Below the pieces are notes generated by a model, which ran no database searches, was not told the origin of the DNA, and saw only the letters and a program-made list of their open reading frames with translations. From positions 1 through 57,158 of the forward strand of contig NZ_JADEYP010000028.1 of assembly GCF_020295405.1 (NCBI RefSeq): a stretch of 57,158 nt of DNA, read 5' to 3'. Shown in pieces: positions 44,350 through 53,349 of this stretch. Within the stretch, counting starts at the first letter, position 1, and each line of letters begins with the position of its first letter. A program made the position numbers and the translations under genes. The stretch comes from Sphingobacterium bovistauri (GTDB taxonomy: Bacteria; Bacteroidota; Bacteroidia; Sphingobacteriales; Sphingobacteriaceae).

Positions 44350-46956
44350 TTGACAAAGGCAAAGAAAGAAACTCCTCTAATGCAGCAATATAATAGCATT
44401 AAAGCTAAATATCCAGGTGCATTGTTGTTATTTCGTGTAGGTGATTTTTACGAGACGTTTGGTGAAGATGCAATCAAAGCTGCAGGAATTTTGGGTATCG
44501 TTCAGACCAAAAGAGGCAATGGTACAGAATCTGAGACTGCTTTGGCGGGCTTTCCTCATCATTCACTTGAAACGTATTTGCCAAAATTGGTTCGTGCAGG
44601 ATGTCGTGTTGCTATCTGTGATCAACTCGAAGATCCAAAACAAACAAAAACTATAGTAAAACGTGGGGTCACGGAATTGATTACACCAGGTGTGTCATAT
44701 AGCGATAACATCGTACATCAAAAATCCAATAATTATCTAGCTTCCATTTATATAGAAAAATCAGTGGTCGGTGTATCATTCCTAGATATTTCGACGGGAG
44801 AGTTTTTAGTTGCACAGGGAAGTGTCAATTATATTGATAAGTTGCTTCAAGGGTTTAAGCCTACTGAGGTAATCATGCCGAGAAAACAGTCTAAAGAATT
44901 TTTAGAGCATTTTGGACCTTCGTATTATACGTATTTCTTGGATGAATGGCCATATTCTGGCGACTATGCAAATGAAACTTTGCTAAAGCATTTTGAGGTT
45001 AATTCATTTAAAGGATTTGGTATTGATAGAATGCCAATTGGAATTGTTGCTGCAGGTGTGGCATTACATTATCTAAATGAAACCGAACATCGTAACCTTC
45101 AGCATATTTCAAATATTTCACGTATTGAAGAAGACCGCTATATGTGGTTGGATCGTTTTACGATTCGAAATTTGGAATTGATTGGCTCGGCAAATGAAAA
45201 TGCAATTACACTGTCTGATGTTTTGGATGAGACAGCTTCTCCAATGGGAGCTCGATTATTAAAACGATGGATTGTCATGCCTTTGAAGGATAGAAAATCA
45301 ATCCAAGAACGTCTTAATGTAGTGGATTATTTCTATCAGAATCAAGATTTGCGCGAGCAATTGATTCAAGAGATAAAGCAGGTAGGAGATTTAGAACGTT
45401 TAATTTCTAAAATTGGTTTGCTCAAAGCTAATCCTCGTGAAATTATACAGTTAAAACGTTCGCTTTATGCTACTGAAAAACTGAAGGAATTGACGAATAT
45501 TGCAGAGTCAGAAGCTTTGCGTATGATTTCTGAACAGTTGAATGCTTGTACAATTATTCGTGAGAAGATAGAGCAAACTATTCAGGCAGAGCCGCCTGTT
45601 TTACTCAATAAGGGTAATGTTATTGCGGATGGTGTGGATGCTGATTTGGACAAGTTGCGTAAAATCGCATTCGGAGGTAAGGGGTACTTGGTAGAGATTC
45701 AGCGTAGAGAGGCAGAAGCGACAGGCATTCCTTCCTTAAAGATAGCGTTTAATAATGTGTTTGGTTATTATTTAGAAGTGACCAATACGCATAAAGATAA
45801 AGTGCCTGAAAGTTGGATTCGTAAACAAACACTGGTTAATGCAGAGCGCTATATTACGGAAGAACTTAAAGAGTACGAAGAACAAATACTTGGCGCTGAA
45901 GAGAAGATTCAAGTTATTGAAAATAGAATTTATGGAGAATTATTAGTTTCCATAGCTGAATATATAAAGCCTATTCAACTCAATGCGCAATTGATAGCAA
46001 AATTGGATGTATTATTAAATTTTGCGACAATAGCACAAAAAAATTATTATACAAAACCCGATATATCCGATTTAAAGATCATTGATATCAAAGGAGGGCG
46101 TCATCCAGTCATTGAAAGAAACCTTCCAATTGGTGAAGACTATATTACGAACGATACTTATTTAGATCCTGAATCGCAACAGATCATCATCATAACGGGG
46201 CCAAATATGGCAGGTAAGTCGGCTTTATTACGTCAGACAGGACTAATTGTTTTGATGGCGCAAATAGGTTCTTTTGTGCCAGCCAAAGAAGCACATATTG
46301 GATTAGTTGATAAGATTTTTACTAGGGTAGGAGCTTCAGACAACTTATCTTCTGGAGAATCTACATTTATGGTAGAGATGAACGAGACAGCGAGTATAAT
46401 GAACAATCTTTCAGATCGTTCGTTGATTCTGCTTGATGAAATTGGTCGAGGAACAAGTACGTACGACGGTATTTCCATTGCCTGGGCGATAGCCGAATTT
46501 TTGCATAATCATCCTTCTGCAAGGGCCAAAACATTGTTTGCTACACACTACCATGAATTGAATGAGCTTAACAATTCTATGCCGCGTATTAAAAATTATA
46601 ATGTCACGGTCAAAGAAGTAAACAATAAAGTGATATTCTTGCGCAAATTAGTTCCTGGTGGATCGGAGCATAGTTTTGGTATTCATGTGGCTAAATTGGC
46701 GGGTATGCCATCCAAATTAGTTGGTCGAGCTTCTGAAATCTTGAAACGATTAGAACAGGAACGTACAGGGGGAGAGCAAATAAAGGATAGTATGCGGAAA
46801 ATCCAAAAGCAAGCTCATCAACTGCAAATGTTTGCGATTGATGACCCAGTGTTAGAGAAAATACGTGATATGTTGAATAATCTTGATGTCAATACATTGA
46901 CTCCTGTCGAAGCATTGATGAAATTGGACGAGATTCAACGCGTACTGAAAAGTTAA
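44350..46956 (+). CDS. mutS: DNA mismatch repair protein MutS
   Basis: The 868-residue protein has the mismatch-recognition motif F33-Y-E35 in [13 protein letters not shown], the connector, lever and clamp domains, and the ATPase domain with Walker A G617-PNMAGKS624, Walker [17 protein letters not shown] and the [10 protein letters not shown] signature. MutS recognises mismatches and, with MutL, starts repair. The start is TTG at 44350, which gives the conserved opening [13 protein letters not shown]; the first ATG (44380) would remove the first ten of these residues. The stop overlaps the convergent gene at 46953 by four bases. Confidence 0.97.
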   Translation: MTKAKKETPLMQQYNSIKAKYPGALLLFRVGDFYETFGEDAIKAAGILGIVQTKRGNGTESETALAGFPHHSLETYLPKLVRAGCRVAICDQLEDPKQTKTIVKRGVTELITPGVSYSDNIVHQKSNNYLASIYIEKSVVGVSFLDISTGEFLVAQGSVNYIDKLLQGFKPTEVIMPRKQSKEFLEHFGPSYYTYFLDEWPYSGDYANETLLKHFEVNSFKGFGIDRMPIGIVAAGVALHYLNETEHRNLQHISNISRIEEDRYMWLDRFTIRNLELIGSANENAITLSDVLDETASPMGARLLKRWIVMPLKDRKSIQERLNVVDYFYQNQDLREQLIQEIKQVGDLERLISKIGLLKANPREIIQLKRSLYATEKLKELTNIAESEALRMISEQLNACTIIREKIEQTIQAEPPVLLNKGNVIADGVDADLDKLRKIAFGGKGYLVEIQRREAEATGIPSLKIAFNNVFGYYLEVTNTHKDKVPESWIRKQTLVNAERYITEELKEYEEQILGAEEKIQVIENRIYGELLVSIAEYIKPIQLNAQLIAKLDVLLNFATIAQKNYYTKPDISDLKIIDIKGGRHPVIERNLPIGEDYITNDTYLDPESQQIIIITGPNMAGKSALLRQTGLIVLMAQIGSFVPAKEAHIGLVDKIFTRVGASDNLSSGESTFMVEMNETASIMNNLSDRSLILLDEIGRGTSTYDGISIAWAIAEFLHNHPSARAKTLFATHYHELNELNNSMPRIKNYNVTVKEVNNKVIFLRKLVPGGSEHSFGIHVAKLAGMPSKLVGRASEILKRLEQERTGGEQIKDSMRKIQKQAHQLQMFAIDDPVLEKIRDMLNNLDVNTLTPVEALMKLDEIQRVLKS

Positions 46957-48077
46957 AAACGAACAAAAAATTCTAAAGAAGCATATTTGGATGGGATGGT
47001 AGAATGCAATCTGCCGTCCCATGTATAAGGAACTAAGTGTACATTGCTTTCAACTCCTATATAGGTTTTGTTTTTAATATGTCTCATTAGTGCAATGCCC
47101 AATGATGAATGTAAAGTTTGAACATTCCTTAACTGCATAAACTCTGTTTCATTACCTTCATCATCTTCACCATAAACTGTTTCAGACAAACCTGTCCAGA
47201 TAACACCATACCCTATATTTACTTTTGGCAAAATAATAAATCTGCTTTTATCCAATAACTTATAGCCAAGACCTACTGCAACTACATGGCTAGAATTTGA
47301 TGCCACTTCTCTTAATTCGTCTTTGTACATAAAATCAAAAGCTGGTGCATTGGAATGAATTCTAAATTTATAATGTACATCGAATACGAAGTCATTTATG
47401 AATGGCGACATGTACGATAATCCTCCTGTAAATGAATTTTTAAAGTAAATATTTTCACCAATAGGCATGAATGAGCCCGCATGTACACCAAATGTGTTCT
47501 TTTCCTTGTGTTGTTCATTTTCGATTCGCTCCTTCATCTTTTTATCAGGTGCTGATTTTGGTTGCATGATATTTAAATAGGCATCTATATCATCAGCAAA
47601 AAGGTGAAGTATGGCCACATCATTGTTATTGATTGTGGAGTAAGAAGGAGAATTTAATATAGCTGAGGCTTTGATTTTTAATAGTGAATCTGTAGGATGA
47701 CGTAATGGTACAAAGTTGAATGATTTCTTATTTTTAGCATAAATGTTTTGATAATCTGTGTCCGAGGCATTATCCCAACGTTTGATAAGTGTTTCATCAA
47801 ATTTATTTTTGATATATCGTGTATAAATTGCATCTGTATTTTCTTTGTTAATTACTTGGTAAATTAGTCTTGTTCGTAGAGTAAATTCATTTTCTCCACA
47901 ATTTGCTTCAATGGTGTTCATTATAGTTAAGATATTCGGAACATCGTTTTTCTTAAGAAGTGAAATTAGTTTTTCTAAGGATAGAGTAGAAATCTGTTCA
48001 CAGTTATTTTGAGCCTTACCAGGAGTCATTGACAACATGAAAAAGAATAGTAAGGATAGATTTCTGATTATCATCAT
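46953..48077 (-). CDS. Exported protein with helical and beta-barrel-like domains, unknown
   Basis: The protein has 374 residues from ATG 48077 (48074 is equally possible): a signal peptide ([19 protein letters not shown]), a helical part (to about residue 185) and a C-terminal part of alternating strands ([41 protein letters not shown], and a final SLEFFVRF). The terminal aromatic Phe is typical of outer-membrane proteins recognised by BAM, so the C-terminal half may be a small beta-barrel. I do not recognise the family. It shares a 73-base divergent region with trmN6. Confidence 0.72.
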   Translation of the reverse strand: MMIIRNLSLLFFFMLSMTPGKAQNNCEQISTLSLEKLISLLKKNDVPNILTIMNTIEANCGENEFTLRTRLIYQVINKENTDAIYTRYIKNKFDETLIKRWDNASDTDYQNIYAKNKKSFNFVPLRHPTDSLLKIKASAILNSPSYSTINNNDVAILHLFADDIDAYLNIMQPKSAPDKKMKERIENEQHKEKNTFGVHAGSFMPIGENIYFKNSFTGGLSYMSPFINDFVFDVHYKFRIHSNAPAFDFMYKDELREVASNSSHVVAVGLGYKLLDKSRFIILPKVNIGYGVIWTGLSETVYGEDDEGNETEFMQLRNVQTLHSSLGIALMRHIKNKTYIGVESNVHLVPYTWDGRLHSTIPSKYASLEFFVRF

Positions 48078-48136
48078 AATGGTTAGTTTATAGCTAAAGT
48101 ATACATAAAAAACAATTTCTTCAATTGTAAATTGGC

Positions 48137-48144
48137 TACCTTTG
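48137..48144 (+). promoter_or_regulatory. -7 element close to the trmN6 start (TACCTTTG)
   Basis: TACCTTTG at 48137-48144 ends 6 bases before the ATG at 48151, so the transcript would be nearly leaderless. The same arrangement is seen at 712 for the radical-SAM gene. No good -33 box was found. Confidence 0.45.
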
Positions 48145-48150
48145 TTAGAC

Positions 48151-48855
48151 ATGGGATCAGTATTTAGGTTTAAAGAGTTCGAAATAAATCAACAAGGATG
48201 TGCAATGAAAATAAACACAGACGGCGTTTTATTAGGGGCTCTAATTTCTTCGAAGCACCCTTTGCGAATTTTAGATATTGGAACAGGAACTGGTGTTATA
48301 GCCATCATGTTAGCACAGCAATTTCCGCATACTATTGTGGATGCCGTTGAGATAGATGAAGATGCTTACAAAGCTTCTAGATTGAATTTTGAAAATTCAA
48401 AGTTTACTTCAAGGTTAAATGCAATTTTAGGTTCTTTTGAAACTATGAAATCTGTTGAAAAATATGATTTGATAGTTAGTAACCCCCCTTTTTATACGAA
48501 TTCTCTACATAATCCTGATGCGCGTAAGAAATTGGCGCGTCATGCTGATTTTGATTTTTTTGATAAGCTTTTGGTATTTGCGAATGAAAATATTTCTGAT
48601 CACGGACAGTTAACATTAATATTGCCTGTAGAATTGGCGGAGTATATAGCCGCAGAAGGAGAAAAAATAGGACTGCATATAGTTAAGAAAATATTGATAA
48701 AATCTTTTGAAGAAACAGAGGTCATTCGCCATATTATAACACTTAGTAAATTGAGAACTGAGATTTCTACTGAAGAATTCATTATTTATGAATCACAGGG
48801 AGTGTATTCCGATGGCTATCGAATTTTATTAAAACCTTTCTTTTTAGCATTTTAG
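48151..48855 (+). CDS. tRNA1(Val) A37 N6-methyltransferase (TrmN6/YfiC-like)
   Basis: The protein has 234 residues from ATG 48151: a class I methyltransferase fold with D42-IGTGTG48 for SAM binding and the N6-adenine motif N111-P-P-F-Y115. The opening FRFKEFEINQQGCAMKINTDGVLLGA is the YfiC/TrmN6 signature. The enzyme methylates N6 of A37 in tRNA1(Val). The frame opens three codons earlier with TTG (48142), which lies inside the promoter element, so it is rejected. The next gene starts 4 bases after the stop. Confidence 0.9.
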   Translation: MGSVFRFKEFEINQQGCAMKINTDGVLLGALISSKHPLRILDIGTGTGVIAIMLAQQFPHTIVDAVEIDEDAYKASRLNFENSKFTSRLNAILGSFETMKSVEKYDLIVSNPPFYTNSLHNPDARKKLARHADFDFFDKLLVFANENISDHGQLTLILPVELAEYIAAEGEKIGLHIVKKILIKSFEETEVIRHIITLSKLRTEISTEEFIIYESQGVYSDGYRILLKPFFLAF

Positions 48856-48859
48856 TAAT

Positions 48860-49354
48860 ATGAAGAAAATTGGATTGCTTTCAGATACGCATAGCTATCT
48901 TGACGATGCGGTTTTTAATCACTTCAAAGATTGTGATGAAATTTGGCATGCAGGTGATTTTGGTTCTTTGGAGGTTGTCGAGAAATTAGAAGCTTTCAAA
49001 CCTTTTCGTGGTGTGTATGGCAATATCGATGATAAGACAATACAATTACACTGTCCAGAGCATTTGCGTTTTGAATGTGAAGGTGTAGATGTATGGATGA
49101 CGCATATTGGCGGCTATCCAGGGCGTTATTCTTCCTTAGTAAAATCAGAAATTACAAAGAATCCGCCTAAACTTTTTATCTGTGGACATTCCCATATTTT
49201 AAAAGTTCAATTTGATCAAAAGTTGCAGTTGTTGCATTTAAATCCTGGAGCGGCTGGTAAACATGGATGGCATAAGGTAAGGACATTAATGCGATTCGAT
49301 CTAAATAGTGGAAAAATTGAAAATTTGGAAATAATTGAGTTGAATATAAGGTAA
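48860..49354 (+). CDS. YfcE/MJ0936-type metallophosphoesterase
   Basis: The 164-residue protein shows the calcineurin-like metal motifs in order: LLSDTHS (D8, H10 region), WHAGDFG, GNIDD, and CGHSH near the end. Members hydrolyse small phosphodiesters such as bis-pNPP in vitro; natural substrates are unclear. Length and order are standard. It is likely cotranscribed with the TrmN6-like gene (4 bases between them). Confidence 0.92.
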   Translation: MKKIGLLSDTHSYLDDAVFNHFKDCDEIWHAGDFGSLEVVEKLEAFKPFRGVYGNIDDKTIQLHCPEHLRFECEGVDVWMTHIGGYPGRYSSLVKSEITKNPPKLFICGHSHILKVQFDQKLQLLHLNPGAAGKHGWHKVRTLMRFDLNSGKIENLEIIELNIR

Positions 49355-49390
49355 AAATTTTCATATTTTTACTTTTTGAAACTTATATTT

Positions 49391-50395
49391 ATGACATCTA
49401 CAAAAACACTGGGTCAGTTTATCATTGAAAAACAAGCTGACTTTCCCTACGCGAAAGGAGAACTTTCCAGATTATTACGTGACATTGGTATTGCCGCAAA
49501 AATTGTAAATCGTGAAGTAAACAAAGCAGGATTGGTTGATATTCTAGGGACAAACGGTGATTCGACCAACATCTTTGGCGAGAATCAAAAGAAACTAGAT
49601 GTGTATGCCGATGAACAATTTATCTCAGCACTAAAGAGTGGTGGTGAATGTTGTTTTGTGGCTTCAGAAGAACAAGAAGAAGGGGTGTTGTTGACAGATG
49701 CAGGTATTTCAAAAAATGCCAAGTATATTGTTTGTATTGACCCTTTGGACGGAAGCTCAAATATTGAAGTCAATGTTTCTGTAGGTACTATTTTTTCTAT
49801 TTATAGACGTAAAGGTGCGGTTGGAGAAGAATTAACAGAAGAGGATTATTTACAAAGCGGATTAGAACAGGTCGCAGCAGGATATATTATCTATGGTTCA
49901 TCTACCATGTTGGTCTACACAACTGGCAAAGGTGTAAATGGTTTTACGCTAGACCCATCTATAGGTGAATTTTGCTTATCCCATCCCAATATGAAAATTC
50001 CTGAAACGGGAAAAATCTATTCGATCAACGAAGGTAACTATATCAAATTCCCACAAGGTATTAAAAACTATATCAAATATTGTCAAGAGGAAGATAAGAC
50101 AACCAATAGACCCTATACTTCACGTTATATCGGTTCAATGGTGGCAGATATTCACCGTAATTTACTACTTGGAGGCGTGTTTATATACCCAGAGACGGCA
50201 TCACAGCCTAATGGTAAACTACGATTGATGTATGAATGTAATCCAATAGCTTTTATTATAGAGCAGGCTGGGGGTAAAGCTAGTACTGGAAATGAACGTA
50301 TACTAGAAGTAAAGCCTACAGAACTACACCAACGTGTACCTGCAATATTGGGCAGTACAAAAATGGTTGATAAGGTATTGGAGTTTTTGAATTAA
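49391..50395 (+). CDS. fbp: Class 1 fructose-1,6-bisphosphatase
   Basis: The protein has 334 residues from ATG 49391. The metal and substrate motif D117-PLDGSSNI is intact, and the [26 protein letters not shown] and [15 protein letters not shown] segments are those of class 1 FBPase. It removes the 1-phosphate of fructose 1,6-bisphosphate in gluconeogenesis. The frame begins with TTG at 49376, five codons earlier, but the ATG before [10 protein letters not shown] is preferred. It converges on the MerR gene with one base between stop codons. Confidence 0.96.
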   Translation: MTSTKTLGQFIIEKQADFPYAKGELSRLLRDIGIAAKIVNREVNKAGLVDILGTNGDSTNIFGENQKKLDVYADEQFISALKSGGECCFVASEEQEEGVLLTDAGISKNAKYIVCIDPLDGSSNIEVNVSVGTIFSIYRRKGAVGEELTEEDYLQSGLEQVAAGYIIYGSSTMLVYTTGKGVNGFTLDPSIGEFCLSHPNMKIPETGKIYSINEGNYIKFPQGIKNYIKYCQEEDKTTNRPYTSRYIGSMVADIHRNLLLGGVFIYPETASQPNGKLRLMYECNPIAFIIEQAGGKASTGNERILEVKPTELHQRVPAILGSTKMVDKVLEFLN

Positions 50396-50396
50396 T

Positions 50397-50732
50397 TTAT
50401 AAACTATCGCGAACTTCAATTAAGAAAGATTTCAAACGCTCTAGAGAATCAACAACACGTTGGTTCTCTTTTGCTTCTGATTTATTCGCTTTCAAATATT
50501 CACGCGCTCCCTGCAATGTGTAGCCTTTGTCTTTTACTAAGTTGAAGATGATTTTCAAATTAGCAATATCTTCTTGAGTAAAAAGACGGTTTCCTTTTTT
50601 ATTCTTTTTGGGTTGAAGAATATCAAATTCACGTTCATAAAAACGAACCTGAGAAGCATTTACACCAAACATTTCAGTGACTTCTCCCATTGTATAGTAC
50701 AATTTATTTATTTCTCGTTCTTTGTAAGGCAT
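50397..50732 (-). CDS. MerR family transcriptional regulator
   Basis: The 111-residue protein has a winged helix-turn-helix of the MerR type (KLYYTMGEVTEMFGVNASQVRFYEREFDILQPKKNKKGNR, given here in part) and a short coiled region. It lacks a C-terminal effector domain and metal-binding cysteines, so it is one of the minimal MerR-like proteins common in Bacteroidota and may respond to a partner protein. No adjacent target is obvious; it lies back to back with the mini-zincin gene at 50835. Confidence 0.9.
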   Translation of the reverse strand: MPYKEREINKLYYTMGEVTEMFGVNASQVRFYEREFDILQPKKNKKGNRLFTQEDIANLKIIFNLVKDKGYTLQGAREYLKANKSEAKENQRVVDSLERLKSFLIEVRDSL

Positions 50733-50834
50733 ACCCGTAACGTGTTTTTCTTAATATTAACAAATATACAATGTAGTATTCAAATATTAAAGTTAGGAAT
50801 AATTGTTGTTGGTTTAATAAGTATACTTGTATAA

Positions 50835-51179
50835 ATGAAAGGTAAGGTATTGGTAAGTAGATTTTGGACTAAAGTCTTTTCTTTTGGTAAGGCTGAAGCT
50901 ATTACTATATTCCCATTTATCTTTTTGAGAAGAAGAGGGTTAAAGACAGATCAGGTCTTGCTTAATCACGAACGTATTCATCTCCTACAAGCTTTGGAAC
51001 TACTAATACTTCCATTTTATATCTGGTATTTAGTTGAATTTACTATTCGATTTATTCAGTTTCGTGATTTTCATAAAGCATATCGTAATATTTCGTTTGA
51101 GCGTGAAGCATACGCTAATGAATCTAATTTCAACTATTTGAAGTCCAAAAAGCTTTGGAGTTTTTGTAAGTATTTGTAA
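50835..51179 (+). CDS. Small membrane-associated protein with a zincin motif
   Basis: The 114-residue protein contains H45-E46-R-I-H49, a full HExxH motif, in LLNHERIHLLQALELL. A hydrophobic helix (residues about 52-69) follows, then a conserved acidic motif SFEREAYANE (E89-R-E91-A) that could supply a third zinc ligand. The HExxH plus ExxA-type spacing resembles membrane-proximal zinc peptidases such as the M48/M56 class, in miniature. I know of no function. Basic residues at the start (RRRGLKTDQ) suggest the N-terminus is cytoplasmic. The gene is alone, 36 bases before the ATPase gene, which may be cotranscribed with it. Confidence 0.75.
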   Translation: MKGKVLVSRFWTKVFSFGKAEAITIFPFIFLRRRGLKTDQVLLNHERIHLLQALELLILPFYIWYLVEFTIRFIQFRDFHKAYRNISFEREAYANESNFNYLKSKKLWSFCKYL

Positions 51180-51215
51180 TAAATTTTATATTTAATACAA
51201 TCCCAACAACTCGTA

Positions 51216-51944
51216 ATGATTTATATTTCAAAAATTAGAAACCTAAAACCTAAAAAAGAGCGTAAAGCTTACCCTTATAATATTGAAGCGCTTCGTCATT
51301 TGACGGAATTGGAATTTACAAATCCAATAACCTTTATCGTTGGTGAAAATGGGATGGGAAAATCTACTTTGGTGGAAGCTATCGCTATTAAAGCTGGATT
51401 TAACCCCGAGGGTGGCAGCCGAAATTTCAATTTTGAAACGATGAACTCTCATTCTGCTTTATTTGAAGATGTCCACATCACAAGAACTCCATGGCGTAAT
51501 AAAGATGGTTATTTTTTACGTGCAGAAAGTTTTTATAATGTAGCTAGTGAAGTAAATCGTCTTTATGAAGGTGAGCCGTATCGTTTGGAAAGAGCATATG
51601 GACATTCTCTTCATGAATGTTCACACGGTGAAAGTTTTATGGCATTATTGCATAATAGATTTAGTGGAAAAGGATTATATATTTTTGACGAGCCTGAGTC
51701 CGCACTGTCTTTATCTAGGCAAATGAATATGATGGTGCGAATAAAAGAATTATTGAATCAAGACTCACAGTTTATCATTGCTACGCACTCACCCATATTA
51801 TTAGCCTATCCTGATGCAGAGATTTTACATTTGGATGAAAAGGGGATAAAGAATGTTGAATATGAAGATACGGATCAATATAGACTAACAAAATTCTTTC
51901 TGAATAACCATGAAAGGATGTTGAAAGAATTAGATTTATTATAA
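51216..51944 (+). CDS. AAA family ATPase (ABC-type fold, SMC-like)
   Basis: The 242-residue ATPase has Walker A G43-ENGMGKST51, a Q-loop-like region, an ABC-like HECSHGESFMALL signature, Walker B GLYIFDEPESALS and the terminal H-loop IIATHSPILLAYPDAEI. No membrane domain or coiled coil is present. This is a free-standing ATPase class common in bacteria, sometimes found with restriction or toxin systems, but no such partners are adjacent. Function unknown. Confidence 0.88.
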   Translation: MIYISKIRNLKPKKERKAYPYNIEALRHLTELEFTNPITFIVGENGMGKSTLVEAIAIKAGFNPEGGSRNFNFETMNSHSALFEDVHITRTPWRNKDGYFLRAESFYNVASEVNRLYEGEPYRLERAYGHSLHECSHGESFMALLHNRFSGKGLYIFDEPESALSLSRQMNMMVRIKELLNQDSQFIIATHSPILLAYPDAEILHLDEKGIKNVEYEDTDQYRLTKFFLNNHERMLKELDLL

Positions 51945-51987
51945 AAGAACAAAGGTCATTCAATTTGAATGACCTTTGTTCTTTTAT
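51941..51987. terminator. Bidirectional terminator
   Basis: A stem of up to 23 bp (51941-51963 with 51965-51987), nearly without a loop in the fully paired form, lies between the ATPase gene and the convergent accD, overlapping both stop regions. Confidence 0.85.
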
Positions 51988-52826
51988 TTTATAAGTTTCA
52001 AGAAGGTTGAAACTTTATCTTTTAGTTGTCTTCTGTCGACAATAAAATCTAAGAAACCATGTTCTAAAACAAACTCCGAAGTTTGAAAGCCTTTAGGAAG
52101 GTCTTTTTTAATCGTCTCTTTGATGACACGAGGGCCTGCAAAACCAATCAAAGCACCCGGCTCAGCAATATTGATATCACCTAACATCGCGTATGAAGCA
52201 GTTACACCACCTGTAGTAGGGTCTGTCAATAAACAGATGTAAGGTAATTTTGCTTGGCTCAATAGCGCTAATTTTGCTGATGTTTTAGCCATTTGCATTA
52301 ATGAGAATGCCGCTTCCATCATACGTGCACCACCTGATTTTGAAATCAACATAAACGGTAATTTATGTTCTAAACAATAATCAATTGAACGTGCGATTTT
52401 CTCCCCCACAACTGATCCCATAGAACCACCAATGAAGTTGAAATCCATACATGCAATAACGATTTCATGGCCATTCAATTTGCCATGACCTGAGCGTAAA
52501 GCGTCTTTAAGGCCTGTTTTCTTTTGGCTTTCAATTAGTCGCTCATGATATGGCTTGCTATCAACAAAATTTAAAGGGTCACCAGCTGTCAAATTAGGAA
52601 ATAATTCTGTAAACTGATTGTCGTCAAATAAAATGGAAAAATATGCTGCCGAACCAATACGAATGTGGTAACCACAATACTGACAAACGTACTTGTTCTC
52701 AATTTGTTCTAAGTTCAAAAGAGGTTTTTTACACGAAGGACATTTGTCCCACATCCCATCAGGTGCCTCTTTTTTGTTTGCTGTTGCAGTTCTTATACCT
52801 GCCGTACTTCTTTTAAACCAACTCAT
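51984..52826 (-). CDS. accD: Acetyl-CoA carboxylase carboxyltransferase beta subunit
   Basis: The 280-residue protein has the N-terminal zinc ribbon (C29-x2-C32 and C48-x2-C51), then a crotonase-fold carboxyltransferase with the conserved [19 protein letters not shown] and [20 protein letters not shown] segments. AccD with AccA transfers the carboxyl group from biotin to acetyl-CoA in fatty acid synthesis. Normal length. It lies downstream of the SRP RNA on the same strand, with a T-run in between. Confidence 0.97.
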   Translation of the reverse strand: MSWFKRSTAGIRTATANKKEAPDGMWDKCPSCKKPLLNLEQIENKYVCQYCGYHIRIGSAAYFSILFDDNQFTELFPNLTAGDPLNFVDSKPYHERLIESQKKTGLKDALRSGHGKLNGHEIVIACMDFNFIGGSMGSVVGEKIARSIDYCLEHKLPFMLISKSGGARMMEAAFSLMQMAKTSAKLALLSQAKLPYICLLTDPTTGGVTASYAMLGDINIAEPGALIGFAGPRVIKETIKKDLPKGFQTSEFVLEHGFLDFIVDRRQLKDKVSTFLKLIK

Positions 52827-52936
52827 ACAATAGTGTTTATTCGAACTACAAATAAACGAAAAGATATGCTAAATGTAAAACATAATGGCTAAAAGAAATA
52901 ATGGAGATGGTAGGATTAGAAAAGTATAGAAACAAA

Positions 52937-53038
52937 AAGTGGGCAAGCTCCCTTTATCGCACCGCTCAACCAAATACCCTTGCTATGTTCCCATCCTGGG
53001 GGAGTCAAAGGGAGCTGGTCGTAAAGGACTTACCCACC
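52937..53038 (-). ncRNA. ffs: Signal recognition particle RNA (small bacterial type)
   Basis: Read on the minus strand, the sequence has the SRP domain IV core CCCCCAGGATGGGAACATAG followed by CAAGGG, with the GGAA tetraloop and the AGCA-type internal loop bound by Ffh. Outer stems AGCTCCCTTT with AAAGGGAGCT and GTGGGTAAG with CTTGCCCAC enclose it, and TTTTTG follows the 3' end as terminator. The length of about 100 nt fits. It lacks an Alu domain, as expected for the 4.5S-type RNA. The ends are estimated from pairing. Confidence 0.88.
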
Positions 53039-53039
53039 A

Positions 53040-53069
53040 CAAAAGTAGGAAAATTTTGAGATTGTCAAA
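53040..53069 (-). promoter_or_regulatory. Promoter of the SRP RNA
   Basis: On the minus strand a TTTG box (53066-53069), an 18-base spacer and TACTTTTG (53040-53047) match the Bacteroidota promoter, with a spacer one base shorter than the usual 19-21. Transcription would begin near 53034, at the 5' end of the RNA. Confidence 0.68.
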
Positions 53070-53117
53070 AATAAAACTCCATAATCTTCCTATAGTATTG
53101 ATGTTCAATAAGAAAAA

Positions 53118-53345
53118 TTACATCTTGCTATCATCATATTCTCCTTTTAGCGCATAATAACCAAATACACCTAGGCCTAATGACACTATTGGAGTCAAAA
53201 TAAATACAATAATTAACCCGAAAACAAGGTCTTCTTGGTGTCCTGTTTGTAGTTTAGGGAATCCAAATTCCACAATACAAAAATATGCTGTTAAAAGTGA
53301 TAGTAATATCCAAACTACACCCAATATCTTTTTTAATAATTCCAT
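53118..53345 (-). CDS. Small two-helix membrane protein (DUF6814-like)
   Basis: The protein has 75 residues from ATG 53345, with two membrane helices (residues about 5-25 and 40-65, VFGLIIVFILTPIVSLGLGVFGY). It starts 5 bases after the MFS transporter gene on the same strand, so the two are cotranscribed. Small proteins of this kind beside MFS symporters in Sphingobacteriaceae fit the DUF6814 description, but I give that name with low confidence. It may be an accessory subunit of the transporter. The frame opens further upstream at 53390, inside the transporter gene. Confidence 0.68.
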   Translation of the reverse strand: MELLKKILGVVWILLSLLTAYFCIVEFGFPKLQTGHQEDLVFGLIIVFILTPIVSLGLGVFGYYALKGEYDDSKM

Positions 53346-53349
53346 TTTA

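Noticed and set aside
51216..51944. AAA ATPase as part of an anti-phage defence system
   Set aside because: No nuclease, toxin or restriction gene is adjacent, and neighbours are housekeeping genes.
52939..53157. 72-residue plus-strand reading frame
   Set aside because: It is antisense to the SRP RNA and has no protein-like features.
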